Shown: positions 31,501-41,962 of the stretch, in pieces
Layout: each line of letters starts with the position of its first letter
How positions within the stretch are numbered: position 1 is the first letter of the stretch
Assembly (NCBI RefSeq): GCF_000330505.1
Contig: NW_004191847.1
Span: forward strand, 282,834 to 346,833
Direction of reading: 5' to 3'
DNA length: 64,000 bases
Source: Entamoeba invadens IP1
Taxonomy: Eukaryota > Evosea > Mastigamoebida > Endamoebidae
Notes under the pieces: model-generated
What the model saw: only the letters and a program-made list of their open reading frames with translations
Database searches by the model: none
What the model was told of the DNA's origin: nothing
Position numbers and translations under genes: made by a program

Positions 31501-34254
31501 ATGGAGACATACCGATTGATTGTGGGGATGTTACTAGTAGTTTTTGTCACTGCGGGGACAACAAGTCTGACAGACATGCGACTTCACTTAGACAAGAAGT
31601 ACGAGCGGTTACAAGAGATAGAGGAACGATCCATTGATGCGAATATTAAGTCCGCGAAACTCAGTTTATCGCAAGGAGAGTCTTCTTTGAAGAAATTGAC
31701 TGAGAAACAAAAATCACTCAACGCACTTGTGCAGAATGCGACGAATGCGTTGATCGCAATTGACCAAAACATCACATCGAATGCCGCCGCCATCTCGACG
31801 CTCGAAGTTAAACTTGAAGCTGCGAAGAAGGAGAAGTCGCCTGAGACGAAAACGATTGCACAAGATATCGAACGAACAAAACGTGTTTGGAACGACGCGA
31901 AATTGCGACACAAAGAAGTTGAAACGACAATAAGTGGACTTCACCAAAGACTTCAGCGCATCTCTTTTAAGATGTCCCAACGAATGAACTTTGAGAAAGA
32001 CATGACAAATGCGATTAAAATATTTGAAGGGCAAAAGACTGAGTTAGTTGATCGATTGAAAGAGGAGCGCAACGATGAGGAACGGCACAGAACGATTTAT
32101 TTGACTGCTTTGGAGACGAACAAGAAGTTGAATGCTGAAGCGAAGAAGATTGAGAACGCTCTTGGGGAGATGACAGGGAGTGCGAGAAGTCAAGCGCACC
32201 AACGACTGATAGCGATCAAGTCGATGCGAGAGAACGACCGCAAAATCATTCGATTACAGAAGAGGTACATTAGCATCATAGAAGAGAAAGGGAAGAGTAT
32301 TAAAGCTGCAGTGAAGCGAATGATGAAAGAGGGGAATGACCATAAAGAAACGATTAAGAGTGCTAATAGGAAGATAGAAGAGCTGAAGAAGAGCATAGAA
32401 GAGTGGAAGAAGATGAAGAACGAGAAGCGTGTGAATGAATTGAAGAATAGTATTGAAGAGGTCAAATACACGATATCAGTTGAGAACGACCGATTTGAGA
32501 AAGTTGTCGACGAGTTTGTGACGGGGAATTTGTATGCGAGAATTCATGCGGTGCATCGGGAAATTAAAGAGCTGAGGACGGAGAAGAAGATTGTGAAAAT
32601 GTTTTTGAAGGGGATGAAAGGGAAGCGATGTGCTGTGGATCAGAAAGCGATTCAAAGCATTAGAAAGGCGATGGTCAAGGAACAAAAGAAGTTAGAAGAA
32701 CGCGTGAAGAATGCGAAGAGTCGCATTGAAGCGATTCAAATGCGAATTACCACGTTGAAGCGACAGAAGAGGGAGATGCGTGAAACGTTACGGAAAGTGT
32801 CACTGCGCCGCCTGAATGAACTTCGCAAAGCGACGAAACTCGAGAAGAAGAATGTTGGAGAGATTAAAAAGGAATTGAAAAACCTTTTCAATCAAAATAA
32901 AGAAGGGAAGGTCCAAGCGGAGGTTGAACGAATGAAAGGGAAGTTAGTACGAGCGACGACAAGATATCACAATTTGAGAGAAATTCGAGACGAGGCGGAC
33001 AGAGACGTCAAACAACTCCGCGTCGAAGAGATCAACGAGAAGAAGGTGAAACTTTCTACACTCAAACATTTGATCCGAGAACTCAATTTTAGACGGAAAC
33101 AGACGAATCGAAAGGAACAAAAGAATCTCGCGTTAATGGCTTTGGAACACAACGACTGCTTTAAACGAAGGAAGTTGTGGAAACAAGTCAGAGCCGCACA
33201 GGAGGAGCGGAAAGAAGTGAGCGAGCGACTTGATCGTGTGTCGAAGAAGTATATAAAATTAGCTCGGAAGATTCGAAATGACGAGAAAAAGGTGGTGGAA
33301 GAGCTTAAACAACGAAATCAAGCACTTGTAGCGAAGAAAGAAGCGTTAGAGAGAGGAATAGCTAAGATCAAAGAGAACTTGAAGAAAGAGAACAATGAAA
33401 AGAAGTATAGAGATTCATTAGAACAGATCACATTCATTACAGACGAGATGAAAGAAGTCGACGAGGAGTTGGTGAGTGTCAGGAACGAGATGCGCCGCAG
33501 TAAAGCAAGTCTGATTCTAGAGAAGTACGTCAAGAAGTTTGAGGAGAAGAAATACGCAACGACACAAGTGAAAGAACTGATAAGAAAGCTGAGAAGACAT
33601 GTCAGTAAAGCGACAAACAAAATCATTCAATTGGAATCAATTTATGAGCAGACGGTCTACGACAAACGCGACGAAATCAAATTGAAGCTTGACGCGTTGA
33701 AGAGTGTCAAGGCGGAGAAGGAAAAGAAGTTGCGAGAAGCTGAGAAACGGTATGAGAAGGTATCTGGTCTTGAGGCGAAAGAAGCACAGAAGGTTGTTGG
33801 GTATTTGAAAGCGATGATCGACGAGAGCGAGACCGTCCAAAAGGAGTTTTCTAAATTAGCGAATAAGCGCACGACGGAGTACAAGACACACTACGAGAGA
33901 CTTGCACAAATGTGTATGAAAGATGCTGTAGAGATGAAACGAAGACTTGGGAAGTACACGGAGAAGGTCGAACGATTCCAAAAGAAGATGATTGCATTTG
34001 AAAGCGAAAAAACGCCATGTAAAGTCTGTGTTGAACTGGGAAGAAGAGCAAAGGAGAGCTTGGCTATGACACTGGACAATAACATGTTACTGAAAAATGT
34101 CCAAGAACGGTGCAAGTTCTTCCCCGAGAACGAAAGACCAACATGTTACTCAACTGCTTTTAAGGTCGCAAAGTATGCTGCTAATTTGTTTGACCCAGAG
34201 GAACTCAAAGTGAAACAAATGTGCGTTGTGTTGAAGAAATGTAGTGCGGTCTAA
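31501..34254 (+). CDS. Secreted long coiled-coil protein with C-terminal saposin-B domain
   Basis: 917 residues from ATG 31501. Residues 1-19 (YRLIVGMLLVVFVTAGTTS core) form a cleavable signal peptide. Residues about 30-830 are almost continuous Lys, Glu and Arg-rich heptads, a very long coiled coil with one internal Cys pair (about residues 379 and 559). The last 80 residues hold six cysteines at 840, 843, 871, 882, 908 and 914. The spacing C-x2-C-x27-C-x10-C-x25-C-x5-C is that of saposin-B domains, including amoebapores, with disulfides expected 1-6, 2-5 and 3-4. Saposin domains bind lipids or permeabilise membranes. The coiled coil may form a rod that presents the lipid-binding tip, but that is inference. 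No transmembrane segment follows. Confidence 0.88.
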   Translation: METYRLIVGMLLVVFVTAGTTSLTDMRLHLDKKYERLQEIEERSIDANIKSAKLSLSQGESSLKKLTEKQKSLNALVQNATNALIAIDQNITSNAAAISTLEVKLEAAKKEKSPETKTIAQDIERTKRVWNDAKLRHKEVETTISGLHQRLQRISFKMSQRMNFEKDMTNAIKIFEGQKTELVDRLKEERNDEERHRTIYLTALETNKKLNAEAKKIENALGEMTGSARSQAHQRLIAIKSMRENDRKIIRLQKRYISIIEEKGKSIKAAVKRMMKEGNDHKETIKSANRKIEELKKSIEEWKKMKNEKRVNELKNSIEEVKYTISVENDRFEKVVDEFVTGNLYARIHAVHREIKELRTEKKIVKMFLKGMKGKRCAVDQKAIQSIRKAMVKEQKKLEERVKNAKSRIEAIQMRITTLKRQKREMRETLRKVSLRRLNELRKATKLEKKNVGEIKKELKNLFNQNKEGKVQAEVERMKGKLVRATTRYHNLREIRDEADRDVKQLRVEEINEKKVKLSTLKHLIRELNFRRKQTNRKEQKNLALMALEHNDCFKRRKLWKQVRAAQEERKEVSERLDRVSKKYIKLARKIRNDEKKVVEELKQRNQALVAKKEALERGIAKIKENLKKENNEKKYRDSLEQITFITDEMKEVDEELVSVRNEMRRSKASLILEKYVKKFEEKKYATTQVKELIRKLRRHVSKATNKIIQLESIYEQTVYDKRDEIKLKLDALKSVKAEKEKKLREAEKRYEKVSGLEAKEAQKVVGYLKAMIDESETVQKEFSKLANKRTTEYKTHYERLAQMCMKDAVEMKRRLGKYTEKVERFQKKMIAFESEKTPCKVCVELGRRAKESLAMTLDNNMLLKNVQERCKFFPENERPTCYSTAFKVAKYAANLFDPEELKVKQMCVVLKKCSAV

Positions 34255-34347
34255 CACATTGTTAGTTCTTCTTTCATTTTCTTGTTGATTGATTTAAGAC
34301 TGTTAGCTTCTCTCTAAAACTTATGAATATAGAACTATATAGAACTA

Positions 34348-34643
34348 CAGTAAAAAGTGTCTTTTTGTGGGTTTTTATATTTGTGGGTTACGTCTATTTG
34401 TGGGTCAATTGACCAATCAAATGCAAAACCCACCAATATTTATTTTGTTCTCGAATTTTGAATTTAAGTCCACTTAGATAAATAATATAGTTTTTTATAA
34501 TTAAAAAAAACTACTATATTTTCTATAACACCGATTTTTAATGGAAAAATTGGTGAATAGAATTTACTTCACAATTCCATGATAAACCCACAAATAAATA
34601 TTTTTTTTCTGTTTAAAAACCCACAAATAGACACTTTTTACTG
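34348..34643. mobile_element. Tigger/pogo-type MITE 1
   Basis: The 296-bp element is bounded by TA at 34346-34347 and 34644-34645. The ends start CAGTAAAAAGTGTCT and are inverted for more than 30 bp, including TTTGTGGGTTTTTA. It has no coding capacity. It sits in the 450-bp space between two convergent genes. The CAGTAAAA terminus and TA duplication fit the pogo/Tigger group. Confidence 0.85.
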
Positions 34644-34706
34644 TATATAGAATTATATTAAACTATAATAAACTATAATAAACTATAAAGAAAAGAACAC
34701 ACCAAA

Positions 34707-35891
34707 TTAGAGTACCAAGGAATCGACCAAATTAAACAACTCATCCGACTCTAAACACTTCACATGAGCATATTTACCAAGGTATGTCACTTTCTTTGTC
34801 ATCAGAGAACACCCCTCAAGAGAGTGTTTATTGACTAATTTGTCTCCATCAGAATATATGACAGTACTAGCTGAATCAGTGTTGTCTCCTTCATACACGA
34901 TTTTGTCTGGAGTCTCTGAACCAAGGGAATAAGCGCAATAGGTGTCGACACCGAAAGGAATAGTCCAGTTGTATTTTTCGAAGAAAGGTTTAATAGAATT
35001 ATCAAGGATATAACGAGCCTTATCCTTCATCAGAGGATCCGTCTCAAATAAGTCTGCAAGGTCTTTAGCATAATACTCCTTTCCATTTCCTTTGAAAGTG
35101 ACGATTGGCTCTTGTGGCCAATGCTCTGGGTTTGGCGACAAACTTAAAACACTCTGAATAGTCCTCGAGAGATCTTTTGATAACTGTTCGTCGATGGGAA
35201 GGCCTATGTTCTCACCAAGTAATACTTCTTTCACACTTAACGCACTTCCATAGACGGGCGCGGACACCATCAAGAATTTATCGATGTATTGCGTGGTAAA
35301 GTCTTCACCAAAGTAGTCGAGAGCCTTATACATGACATACATTCCCATTGAGTGTGTCACTATAACCGCCTTCTTCCCCGTATTCTTGTTTCCTTCGATA
35401 ATTCTATTTTTAAAAGTTTCATAGAAGGTGCTTGGAAGGTCATTACTTCTCCAATCGTATGGCATGCCATATAAATCAAACTTCTGCTTATACCCCTTCT
35501 TCTCTAAATGACTGATCAATTTGTTGAACATGTGAGTAAATCGCTTTGCGAGAATAACAGGAGCCATCGTGTCGATGGCATACGTGTCACCATCATCTTT
35601 GGGAATGATCGACTCGATACCAGGAATGTTCTCCATTTTGTTTGTGACGTTATTCCAGACACCATGGAGGTAATTGTAATAACATTCGTCTTTGGAAGGC
35701 AGAGACCCTTTTAAGTTCAGCCACGCACGAAATTGGGACTTGGTACGGTCACACTTGGATGGCCATGGAGAGTAACTCGGGGAAACATTCACTTTCATTT
35801 CAATGATACTCGACATTAAACCAGGAACTAAGTAGACCGGGCTTCGAGTCGCTTGGGCTATGAATGAGATCAACAAGAGAAACACCAACAT
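34707..35891 (-). CDS. LCAT-like phospholipase/acyltransferase, secreted
   Basis: 394 residues starting with a signal peptide (LVFLLLISFIAQA). The mature protein begins PVYLVPGLMSSIIE, the conserved first strand and oxyanion region of the lecithin:cholesterol acyltransferase family. A Cys pair near residues 47 and 69 may form the lid disulfide. The nucleophile lies in VTHSMGMY at about residue 180; the usual first Gly of GxSxG is Thr here. DLYGMPYDWR is the family's substrate loop. The catalytic Asp is in YSDGDKLV and the His in KYAHVKCLE near the C-terminus. The enzyme should act as a phospholipase A or transacylase in the secretory system or lysosome. It is convergent with the saposin-domain gene. 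Confidence 0.88.
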   Translation of the reverse strand: MLVFLLLISFIAQATRSPVYLVPGLMSSIIEMKVNVSPSYSPWPSKCDRTKSQFRAWLNLKGSLPSKDECYYNYLHGVWNNVTNKMENIPGIESIIPKDDGDTYAIDTMAPVILAKRFTHMFNKLISHLEKKGYKQKFDLYGMPYDWRSNDLPSTFYETFKNRIIEGNKNTGKKAVIVTHSMGMYVMYKALDYFGEDFTTQYIDKFLMVSAPVYGSALSVKEVLLGENIGLPIDEQLSKDLSRTIQSVLSLSPNPEHWPQEPIVTFKGNGKEYYAKDLADLFETDPLMKDKARYILDNSIKPFFEKYNWTIPFGVDTYCAYSLGSETPDKIVYEGDNTDSASTVIYSDGDKLVNKHSLEGCSLMTKKVTYLGKYAHVKCLESDELFNLVDSLVL

Positions 35892-36731
35892 TATAATTTA
35901 TGAATTCTTAATGAAGTAACTTTTTATGAAAAGAATAGAATGTCCATTAATTGAACATGAAATCTTGTTCAATCTATTTGTGGTTTGTATCTATTAATTA
36001 TAATAAAGTTTATTATATTATACCATTTTATTAATGCTATACATGCTATAATATGCTATACCTTTTGGGAGTCTTTCATGTTACTACAAATTGTAGTAAC
36101 ATTGTTATAAACAATTAATAAATCAAAAGGTACAAATATTGGATATGTTGTAAAAAATTGTAATGTTTTTGAAATGTATTTGTTTAAAATGGTTTAATTA
36201 TCAATATAATTTGATTGATTATTCATTATAAGTGGTTACATTTCAGACCATATTAAAACTGTTAATTAATTAATTATAGTCAGTTTAAAAAAGTTGACTG
36301 GCCATTTTTTAACAATCAAAATTGGAATATTTAGGGAAACGGTTCGAAACATTTCAAAAACACTGTTTCATAATTTTTACTGGAATTTCAACGTTTTTTC
36401 CTAATTCCCAATTTTTTCAACTTATTTTGTGTAAAATTATATAAAATGGACAACGTTTTTAGACAGACTTTAATACGTTCATGTTCCATTTATTTTTTGT
36501 TTTATAAAAAATCTTTGTTGTTAAATTTTTTTAATTTTGCTTTTTTTATTTTTGAAAAAAATAGCTGGAACAACTGTTTTCATTTCTAACAACATTTTTT
36601 TGTAACGATCTTTGTAAAATAACAATGAGACATTACAACAAAAACAACTAATATTTTTGAATTAATTCATTTCTTCATTTTTTTGAGATACAAAAGTACT
36701 TTGTGAATTAACCCATTTTTAAGTCGTCTTT

Positions 36732-36770
36732 AAAGGTGCGCGTAAACCAATTTCGTTCACGCGCACCTTT
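36732..36770. repeat. GC-rich perfect hairpin
   Basis: AAAGGTGCGCGT at 36732-36743 is perfectly complementary to ACGCGCACCTTT at 36759-36770, with a 15-nt loop. It lies 28 bp before the ATG at 36798 and stands out in AT-rich surroundings. Confidence 0.75.
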
Positions 36771-36797
36771 CACCTACACACATCGCAAAAGAATAAA

Positions 36798-37001
36798 ATG
36801 TGTTCCGCGACAATGCCTTTTGGAGGCATAACACTATCTCTATCGGACAATACATTTAATATTTTTTTAATCTTCATTAAACTCGGTCGCGTAAACGTGC
36901 ACATAAATTACACAGATCCACAAGTCAAAAATTATGTAGATTATAGATTTGAACACAATAGTGTGACAATCGACGACCTTACATTCATTGTTTTAAAATA
37001 A
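36798..37001 (+). CDS. Doubtful small ORF
   Basis: 67 codons from an ATG shortly after the hairpin at 36732-36770. The sequence alternates hydrophobic and polar residues, has no domain I know and does not extend through plausible introns. It could be a fragment of a decayed gene or chance. Confidence 0.25.
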   Translation: MCSATMPFGGITLSLSDNTFNIFLIFIKLGRVNVHINYTDPQVKNYVDYRFEHNSVTIDDLTFIVLK

Positions 37002-37211
37002 TTTTTGTGTTTTTACTTTAATTAATAATTTCAAGACGAATATTGATTTTTAAAAATATTATTCAAAATCAATATATATTCAATATATATAAAAGCGATT
37101 TTGGCCGGGTTGCCTGCCCTAACCGTAACATCTATTTTTGGTTTTCAATATAGTTAAATAGAAATAAAAACAACTATTTTATAGTTAATTTGTAACCGTT
37201 TTCAATTGTCA

Positions 37212-37215
37212 GGGT
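37212..37215. repeat. Target site duplication of element X, left
   Basis: GGGT directly before the inverted repeat; the same four bases follow the right end. Confidence 0.6.
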
Positions 37216-37250
37216 AGTAGTATATAAATTATGTGGATTTAGGGGCACCT
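37216..37250 (+). repeat. Terminal inverted repeat of element X, left
   Basis: Thirty-five bases identical to the reverse complement of 42360-42394; the similarity continues for about six bases after a one-base gap. Confidence 0.88.
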
Positions 37251-37407
37251 TCATTTTTAAACAATATTTTATAATATTTTAACTAAACGCAAAGCTTTAG
37301 TGAAACTGAGCAAAGCACCCGCATGAATTTAATTATAGATCAATATTTATAGTAAATTTATAGTAATGTAGTAATCTAAGTTTTATAGTAAATTTATATT
37401 AATGTAA

Positions 37408-37424
37408 TTTTTATCTTCCTTAAA
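37408..37424 (+). promoter_or_regulatory. Start-adjacent motif of element X ORF1
   Basis: TTTTTATCTTCCTTAAA ends at the ATG. It is identical at ORF3 (42182-42198, minus), and its first ten bases recur at the same position before ORF2 (41194-41210). It is probably the core promoter or initiator of the element. Confidence 0.6.
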
Positions 37425-37841
37425 ATGACGGAACAGTATATGAATGAATTATTTAGAAAGTATATCGAGCTTTGTTTTTTACGGTTCTTTGAACCTGAGG
37501 ACCATAGGTCTGTACGGTTCTTATATAATGAAGTGTTGGATGAAGATATTGATGAATTTATAAATGATTCTGAACATGTAAGTGAAAATGTAAGTGAAAA
37601 TATTATAGAAAATCATGATTATTCCAATGAATCAAGCGAAGACGTAAATGATTATGTTTATTATAATGAAGAAGATAATAAAGTTGTAGCTAACTTAGAA
37701 TGTGATTCTACTAAATTTAAAACAAGAATTAATAAATTTAAAGAATACTTTAATCAGTTTATTAGAAATAATAATATAAAAGATATAATTGTAAAATATT
37801 ATGTTAGTCCTAATGTTATTCAAAAAGTTTATGAATTATAG
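37425..37841 (+). CDS. Element X ORF1, unknown protein
   Basis: 138 residues from ATG 37425. The first 35 residues are mixed (MNELFRKYIELCFLRFFEPE). A highly acidic, Asn and Ser-rich stretch follows (about 45-95), then a basic helical C-terminus (FKTRINKFKEYFNQFIRNNN). I recognise no family. Directly after the TAG stop the same frame resumes with an ATG at 37842 (ORF1b). ORF1 and ORF1b might therefore be one protein with stop readthrough, or a two-gene unit. Codons are almost all A or T ending, unlike host genes here. Confidence 0.55.
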   Translation: MTEQYMNELFRKYIELCFLRFFEPEDHRSVRFLYNEVLDEDIDEFINDSEHVSENVSENIIENHDYSNESSEDVNDYVYYNEEDNKVVANLECDSTKFKTRINKFKEYFNQFIRNNNIKDIIVKYYVSPNVIQKVYEL

Positions 37842-37979
37842 ATGTGTTTAAATAATAAAGATAATTATCAAAAATTTCAAAACTTTTTTGATCATGGTTA
37901 TTCAGAAATAAAAATCTTAAAACAGATGAATAAAACACTTCCCGTATTTTTCAACATAAAATACCCAAATTTTAAATAA
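37842..37979 (+). pseudogene. Element X ORF1b, disrupted by hAT 2
   Basis: The ATG immediately follows the ORF1 stop in the same frame. After about 20 codons (through NFFDHGY) the frame enters the hAT 2 left end at 37903 and ends at 37979. If hAT 2 is removed, the frame continues from 40950 for about 18 codons to a TAA, giving a 39-residue product. The amphipathic start looks like a helix-turn-helix segment, but this is weak. Confidence 0.4.
37895..37902. repeat. Target site duplication of hAT 2, left
   Basis: TGGTTATT, repeated at 40942-40949. Confidence 0.88.
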
Positions 37980-40941
37980 TTGTAAAACAAATAAGTTTTT
38001 TTTAATTTTATCAAGTTTTATGGTATAAAATAAACAAAAATTATAAAAAATGAGACCAAAAAGTTATTTATGACCAACTATTGTTTTTGAATCAAAAGAA
38101 CATCTACGTGTACACAATAAAAAAATAATTACAATGAAATAAATTGACTTTGATATTTATACAAAACAAAAAACAATAACCAAAAATGCTTCCAATTGAT
38201 TAAAAGTTAATTACTGTTCTTTTTTGTTCATTTCTTTATTCCTCTGGACGGGTTTCTCTCCAACCGCTTTTTTATGAATGGGTTTTTTCCGTTTTACTTC
38301 TTCTTTTATTCTCTTTTCTTTTTCGTTTCCCATTTCTAATTTTACCCTTTGTCTTATTTCGTCTGTTATTTTGAGTTCTGAAAGATCAAATTGAAGAGAA
38401 AACATGTGTAAAAAAACGAGTTGCTCAAGGTGACTAGCGCTAAGTCTCGTTCTTTTCTGTGTTCTCACTATTGAACATTGTGAGAACAGACGCTCAGAAG
38501 AAGCAGAGCTTGCAAGAATGCACAGGTATTTTTTGCTTAAGATGTACAAAAATGGAAATTGATATTTGTGCTTCTCCCACCAACTAATTGGTGTTAACAC
38601 GTTGTTGGTTTTCATTTTGATATATTCGTTCAATTCATTAACAGCGATATTTTCTATATTCATTTCAAAGTTATCATTATGACGATCGTCTCCAGGAAAA
38701 CTTGTAAGGTCATATTTATCTTGTCTACTCGAACTACACACAAAGCGACTTTCAGACCTAATAATGTTGAATTCCTTTGAAACGAGAGAATTGGTCACTT
38801 TATTCATTTCAACCAGTTGTTTAATGCAGACGCTTTCATATTCAACTTTTTTCAAACGACATATACAGTTTTCTTCTTTGCCAAGATAAAAGTCTTTTGA
38901 TTCAAAGTATCCAGTTTTATATTTTGGGTTGAGTAACGCAGCCAAAATACAGTCTTCATCTTCTCTAATGTCAAGTTTGGGGTCAAATCCCATATTTACA
39001 TCTTTTTCGGAAATTTTATGGGTTGTGAAAAGCCTCTTGTTCATTTCACTGATAATTGACTTTATTAGTTTTTTGAGGCATTAGTAGGTCCTTCTATTTC
39101 AATTTTACTTGTTTTTAAAAAATCAATTTTGCAGTGTTTTGGCAACTCATCAAATCCAAAATAAAGACACCCCTTTACTACAGCACATTTTTCACAACGT
39201 TCAACGTGTTCTTCTTCTACTACATCATCTTCTTCCAAATCAGTATATATTTCCGATAAAACTTCAATCAAACGGCATGAAGTGAATATAAGCATTGATA
39301 AAGTTGGATAGTTCTCAGATTCTAATAACTTTATTTCTCTGAAAACATGTGACATGATAATATTGTAATGGTGAATGTCTAGAATGTCTTCTTTGGTAAT
39401 TTTGTAAGTTTCTATAAATATCTTTTTTCTTTTGACATTTTTCATTTCTTTGTACTTTGTTAAGATCGTCACATTGATCGAATCAATAAGTTCTTCCATT
39501 CTTTTTGTCATTAAATAATCACTCCCCCATCTCGTTTCGACTTCTTTGACGATTCCTTTGGGGTAGTCTATCATGGCTTGTGCTTTTTTCAATAACGAAG
39601 TCAACTCAACACTTTTGTTAAAAAGTGAAGTTATTTTTTTCATTTTTTTGAGTAGGAGAGTAAATCTTGTGACGTTATTAGTAGCATGCTCCGCCACCAA
39701 ACTAAAAGTATGACAACCACAAGTGAGAGATTTTTTACCAGTAAGTTTTACACCCTTTACTTCATTTGGTGCATTGTCTGTAACAAAGACAAATCTGTTG
39801 TTAAGACCCCACTTTGTGATAAATCCATTTAACTTTGTTTTTATTTCTTCTGATGTTTCTCCTTCGTTTTCACCTCTCTGACAAACTTCCAAAACTAATG
39901 AACGAAGTCTTTTGTCTTCTATAAAATGAAGAGTCAACGACACAAATTCTTGATCACATTTAACTGTTGACCACCCATCTGTAGTTCCACAATAATAATC
40001 CAAACCAGAAACAATTGTCTTAAGCTTGTCTTGAGCTGCATAAAAAAGACAAGGAATGACTATTTCTTTTATTGTACGGCTACCTGGAATGGTACAGTCT
40101 GGACGGAAAAAACGAATCAAACTGTGGAATCCCTTGTGATCACAGTGTAAGTAACTCAAGTTTTCTTCGATGACATACTTGGCTATTACTTTTTGTATTT
40201 CACTTTTGTCGATTCTTTTAACTTTGGTATTTTTAGAATTTAACCTCATTTTGAAAAACATGTTTTCGACATCTTTTTTAATATGAGCTTTGAATGAAGT
40301 AACACTTTTTCCAGTATTTGAAAGAGTCAAACATCGACTACACAATTTACATTGTAATTTGTACACTTTCCCCTTTTCGTTTGGTGTTGGTGGTTTCTTT
40401 CCTTTTTCTATCTCTTTAATTTCTTCCCAATTTTCTTTGTTTTCTCCTTCTTTACACTTATAAATCACACAATAATCCCACCAATTGCCAAGATTTTGAC
40501 CTATAGTATCTTCTTCATCTATAAAAATTTTTGATTGTAATCCATTTTGTTGAATACGTTCTTTTGACAAATCAACTTCTTCCTTTTTAAAATATAAACT
40601 CGTTTCGTTTTCCGTACAATTTTCTTCATCATAATCATCATCGAAATTATCGTGTTCTACTTCTGTTCATTCACTCTGACTGTCGGATGAAAAAGAAACA
40701 ACTTCATTGACATAATGAGACATCGTTTATCTATTTTTCAGTTCGTTTTAATTTAAGAATGATTTTCAAAATAAAAAGATAATAACATAGATTTTTTTTT
40801 CAAAAAGGCATTTTTAATTTTTATTAACAACTGTTATGCAAATCATTCATTATTTTTACTGTAAATATTTCATTACCATTTTTAAATTTACTTGAAATCT
40901 TCAGTTATCTGTTGATCAGTTAACTGAGATTCTTATCTCTG
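37903..40941 (-). mobile_element. hAT transposon 2 inserted in element X
   Basis: The 8-bp direct repeat TGGTTATT flanks it at 37895-37902 and 40942-40949. Terminal inverted repeats are short and imperfect: CAGAAATAAAAATCT at the left against CAGAGATAAGAATCT read inward from the right. It carries a hAT transposase gene on the minus strand (38211-40723). Length 3,039 bp. The duplication proves that element X was present first. Confidence 0.9.
38211..40723 (-). pseudogene. hAT 2 transposase, one stop and one frameshift
   Basis: The minus-strand frame starts at ATG 40723, meets TGA at 40667-40669 and runs on to 39065. A one-base shift in an A run near 39070-39076 then moves to the frame ending at 38211. 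The protein has a zinc-binding Cys pair (LQCKLCSRC) with later His, the RNase H-like core (GTTDGWS with the first Asp, FVFVTDNAPNEVKGV with the second, and CGCHTFSLV), and the C-terminal dimerisation domain ISWWEKHK, LCILASSASSERLFS. Total about 835 codons. Only two lesions separate it from an intact gene, so the copy is young. Confidence 0.88.
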
Positions 40942-40949
40942 TGGTTATT
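40942..40949. repeat. Target site duplication of hAT 2, right
   Basis: TGGTTATT, repeated at 37895-37902. Confidence 0.88.
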
Positions 40950-41193
40950 GTAAAGGAAAAGATGGTAAAATATTTTACGTTAATGAAATTACATTGATGT
41001 TAATTTAATAGATATTTACGGCATGTACGAACTGTAGTTCTGATGTTATAATAAACTGTAAAAACAAAGTAATATATTTTTCATCTTATCTGAAGACATC
41101 TATTGAGTATGTTATTTTTATTGTTATTATAATAAAACTGTTATATTACTTTATTAATAATATATTTAGTAATGTATAAATAATATATTTTTA

Positions 41194-41210
41194 TTTTTAT
41201 CTTAATATAA
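41194..41210 (+). promoter_or_regulatory. Start-adjacent motif of element X ORF2
   Basis: TTTTTATCTTAATATAA ends at ATG 41211. The first ten bases equal the motif before ORF1 and ORF3, at the same distance from the ATG. Confidence 0.6.
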
Positions 41211-41929
41211 ATGAACACTGAAAATACAAAACAGCATTTAAATACCAAATCTCCATCTACAATTAAATCCTTTTTCAAAAATTTGTTAAGTTCAGATAAA
41301 AGTAAACACGAGAACAATCCTTCTGACCTAAATGATTCGAAGAATCAGAATTGTACTACCATACATATTAACAATTCTGAGATAAACGATGACGATTATG
41401 ATATTAATTACAATGATATTAATAATTTAGCAAAAAACTCGATACCAAACATAAATCAAGACACCAAGTCTTCATCAGATATACAAAACAGTTGTCTGAC
41501 AATTTATCTAAACATGTAATCGTATTTCAAAAAATAATAACCAAATATGATTTAAAAGATCCGTTAATGTTAAAACGTTGTAATAAAGAAATAAATAGAT
41601 ATATAGTTAATAATCCAGATGTAAATCTAATTGATACCAAAGATCTTAATGCGTTTATATTTATAAATGGTTATGTGTTTTGTAAAATTAAAGGAAAACA
41701 AACGTTATTTAAGAAGCAAACCAGAATAACTAAAAGTGATCTTGATTACAAAGTAAAGAAATCAGAAGATAAATACAATGAAGATATTAAATATATTAAA
41801 AATAAACTTGAAAATTTGGAAAAAGATCATGTTCAATTAATTGATAATATTACTACAAAAATAATACCGATATTAGAGTATTATCTAAACACAAATAATA
41901 TAGATGTGAATAAAATTATTAACATTTAA
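41211..41929 (+). pseudogene. Element X ORF2, unknown protein with one frameshift
   Basis: The frame from ATG 41211 to 41519 encodes a Ser, Asn and Asp-rich segment. The overlapping frame that is open to 41929 carries the rest. A one-base shift near 41485-41495 would join them to about 239 residues. The second part has a folded look (FQKIITKYDLKDPLMLKR, AFIFINGYVFCKIKGKQ). It ends in a coiled-coil helix (EDIKYIKNKLENLEKDHVQL) and a short C-terminal helix. No family is recognised. An intron is unlikely since no GTTTG donor sits at the overlap. Confidence 0.5.
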
Positions 41930-41962
41930 ATATTTAGATCCACAATAAAGATGTTAGGATCT

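Larger units (their letters stand above)
35892..37211. other. AT-rich region with one GC-rich hairpin
   Basis: About 1.3 kb with no firm gene. It holds the hairpin at 36732-36770 and a doubtful ORF at 36798-37001, both listed separately. Confidence 0.45.
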
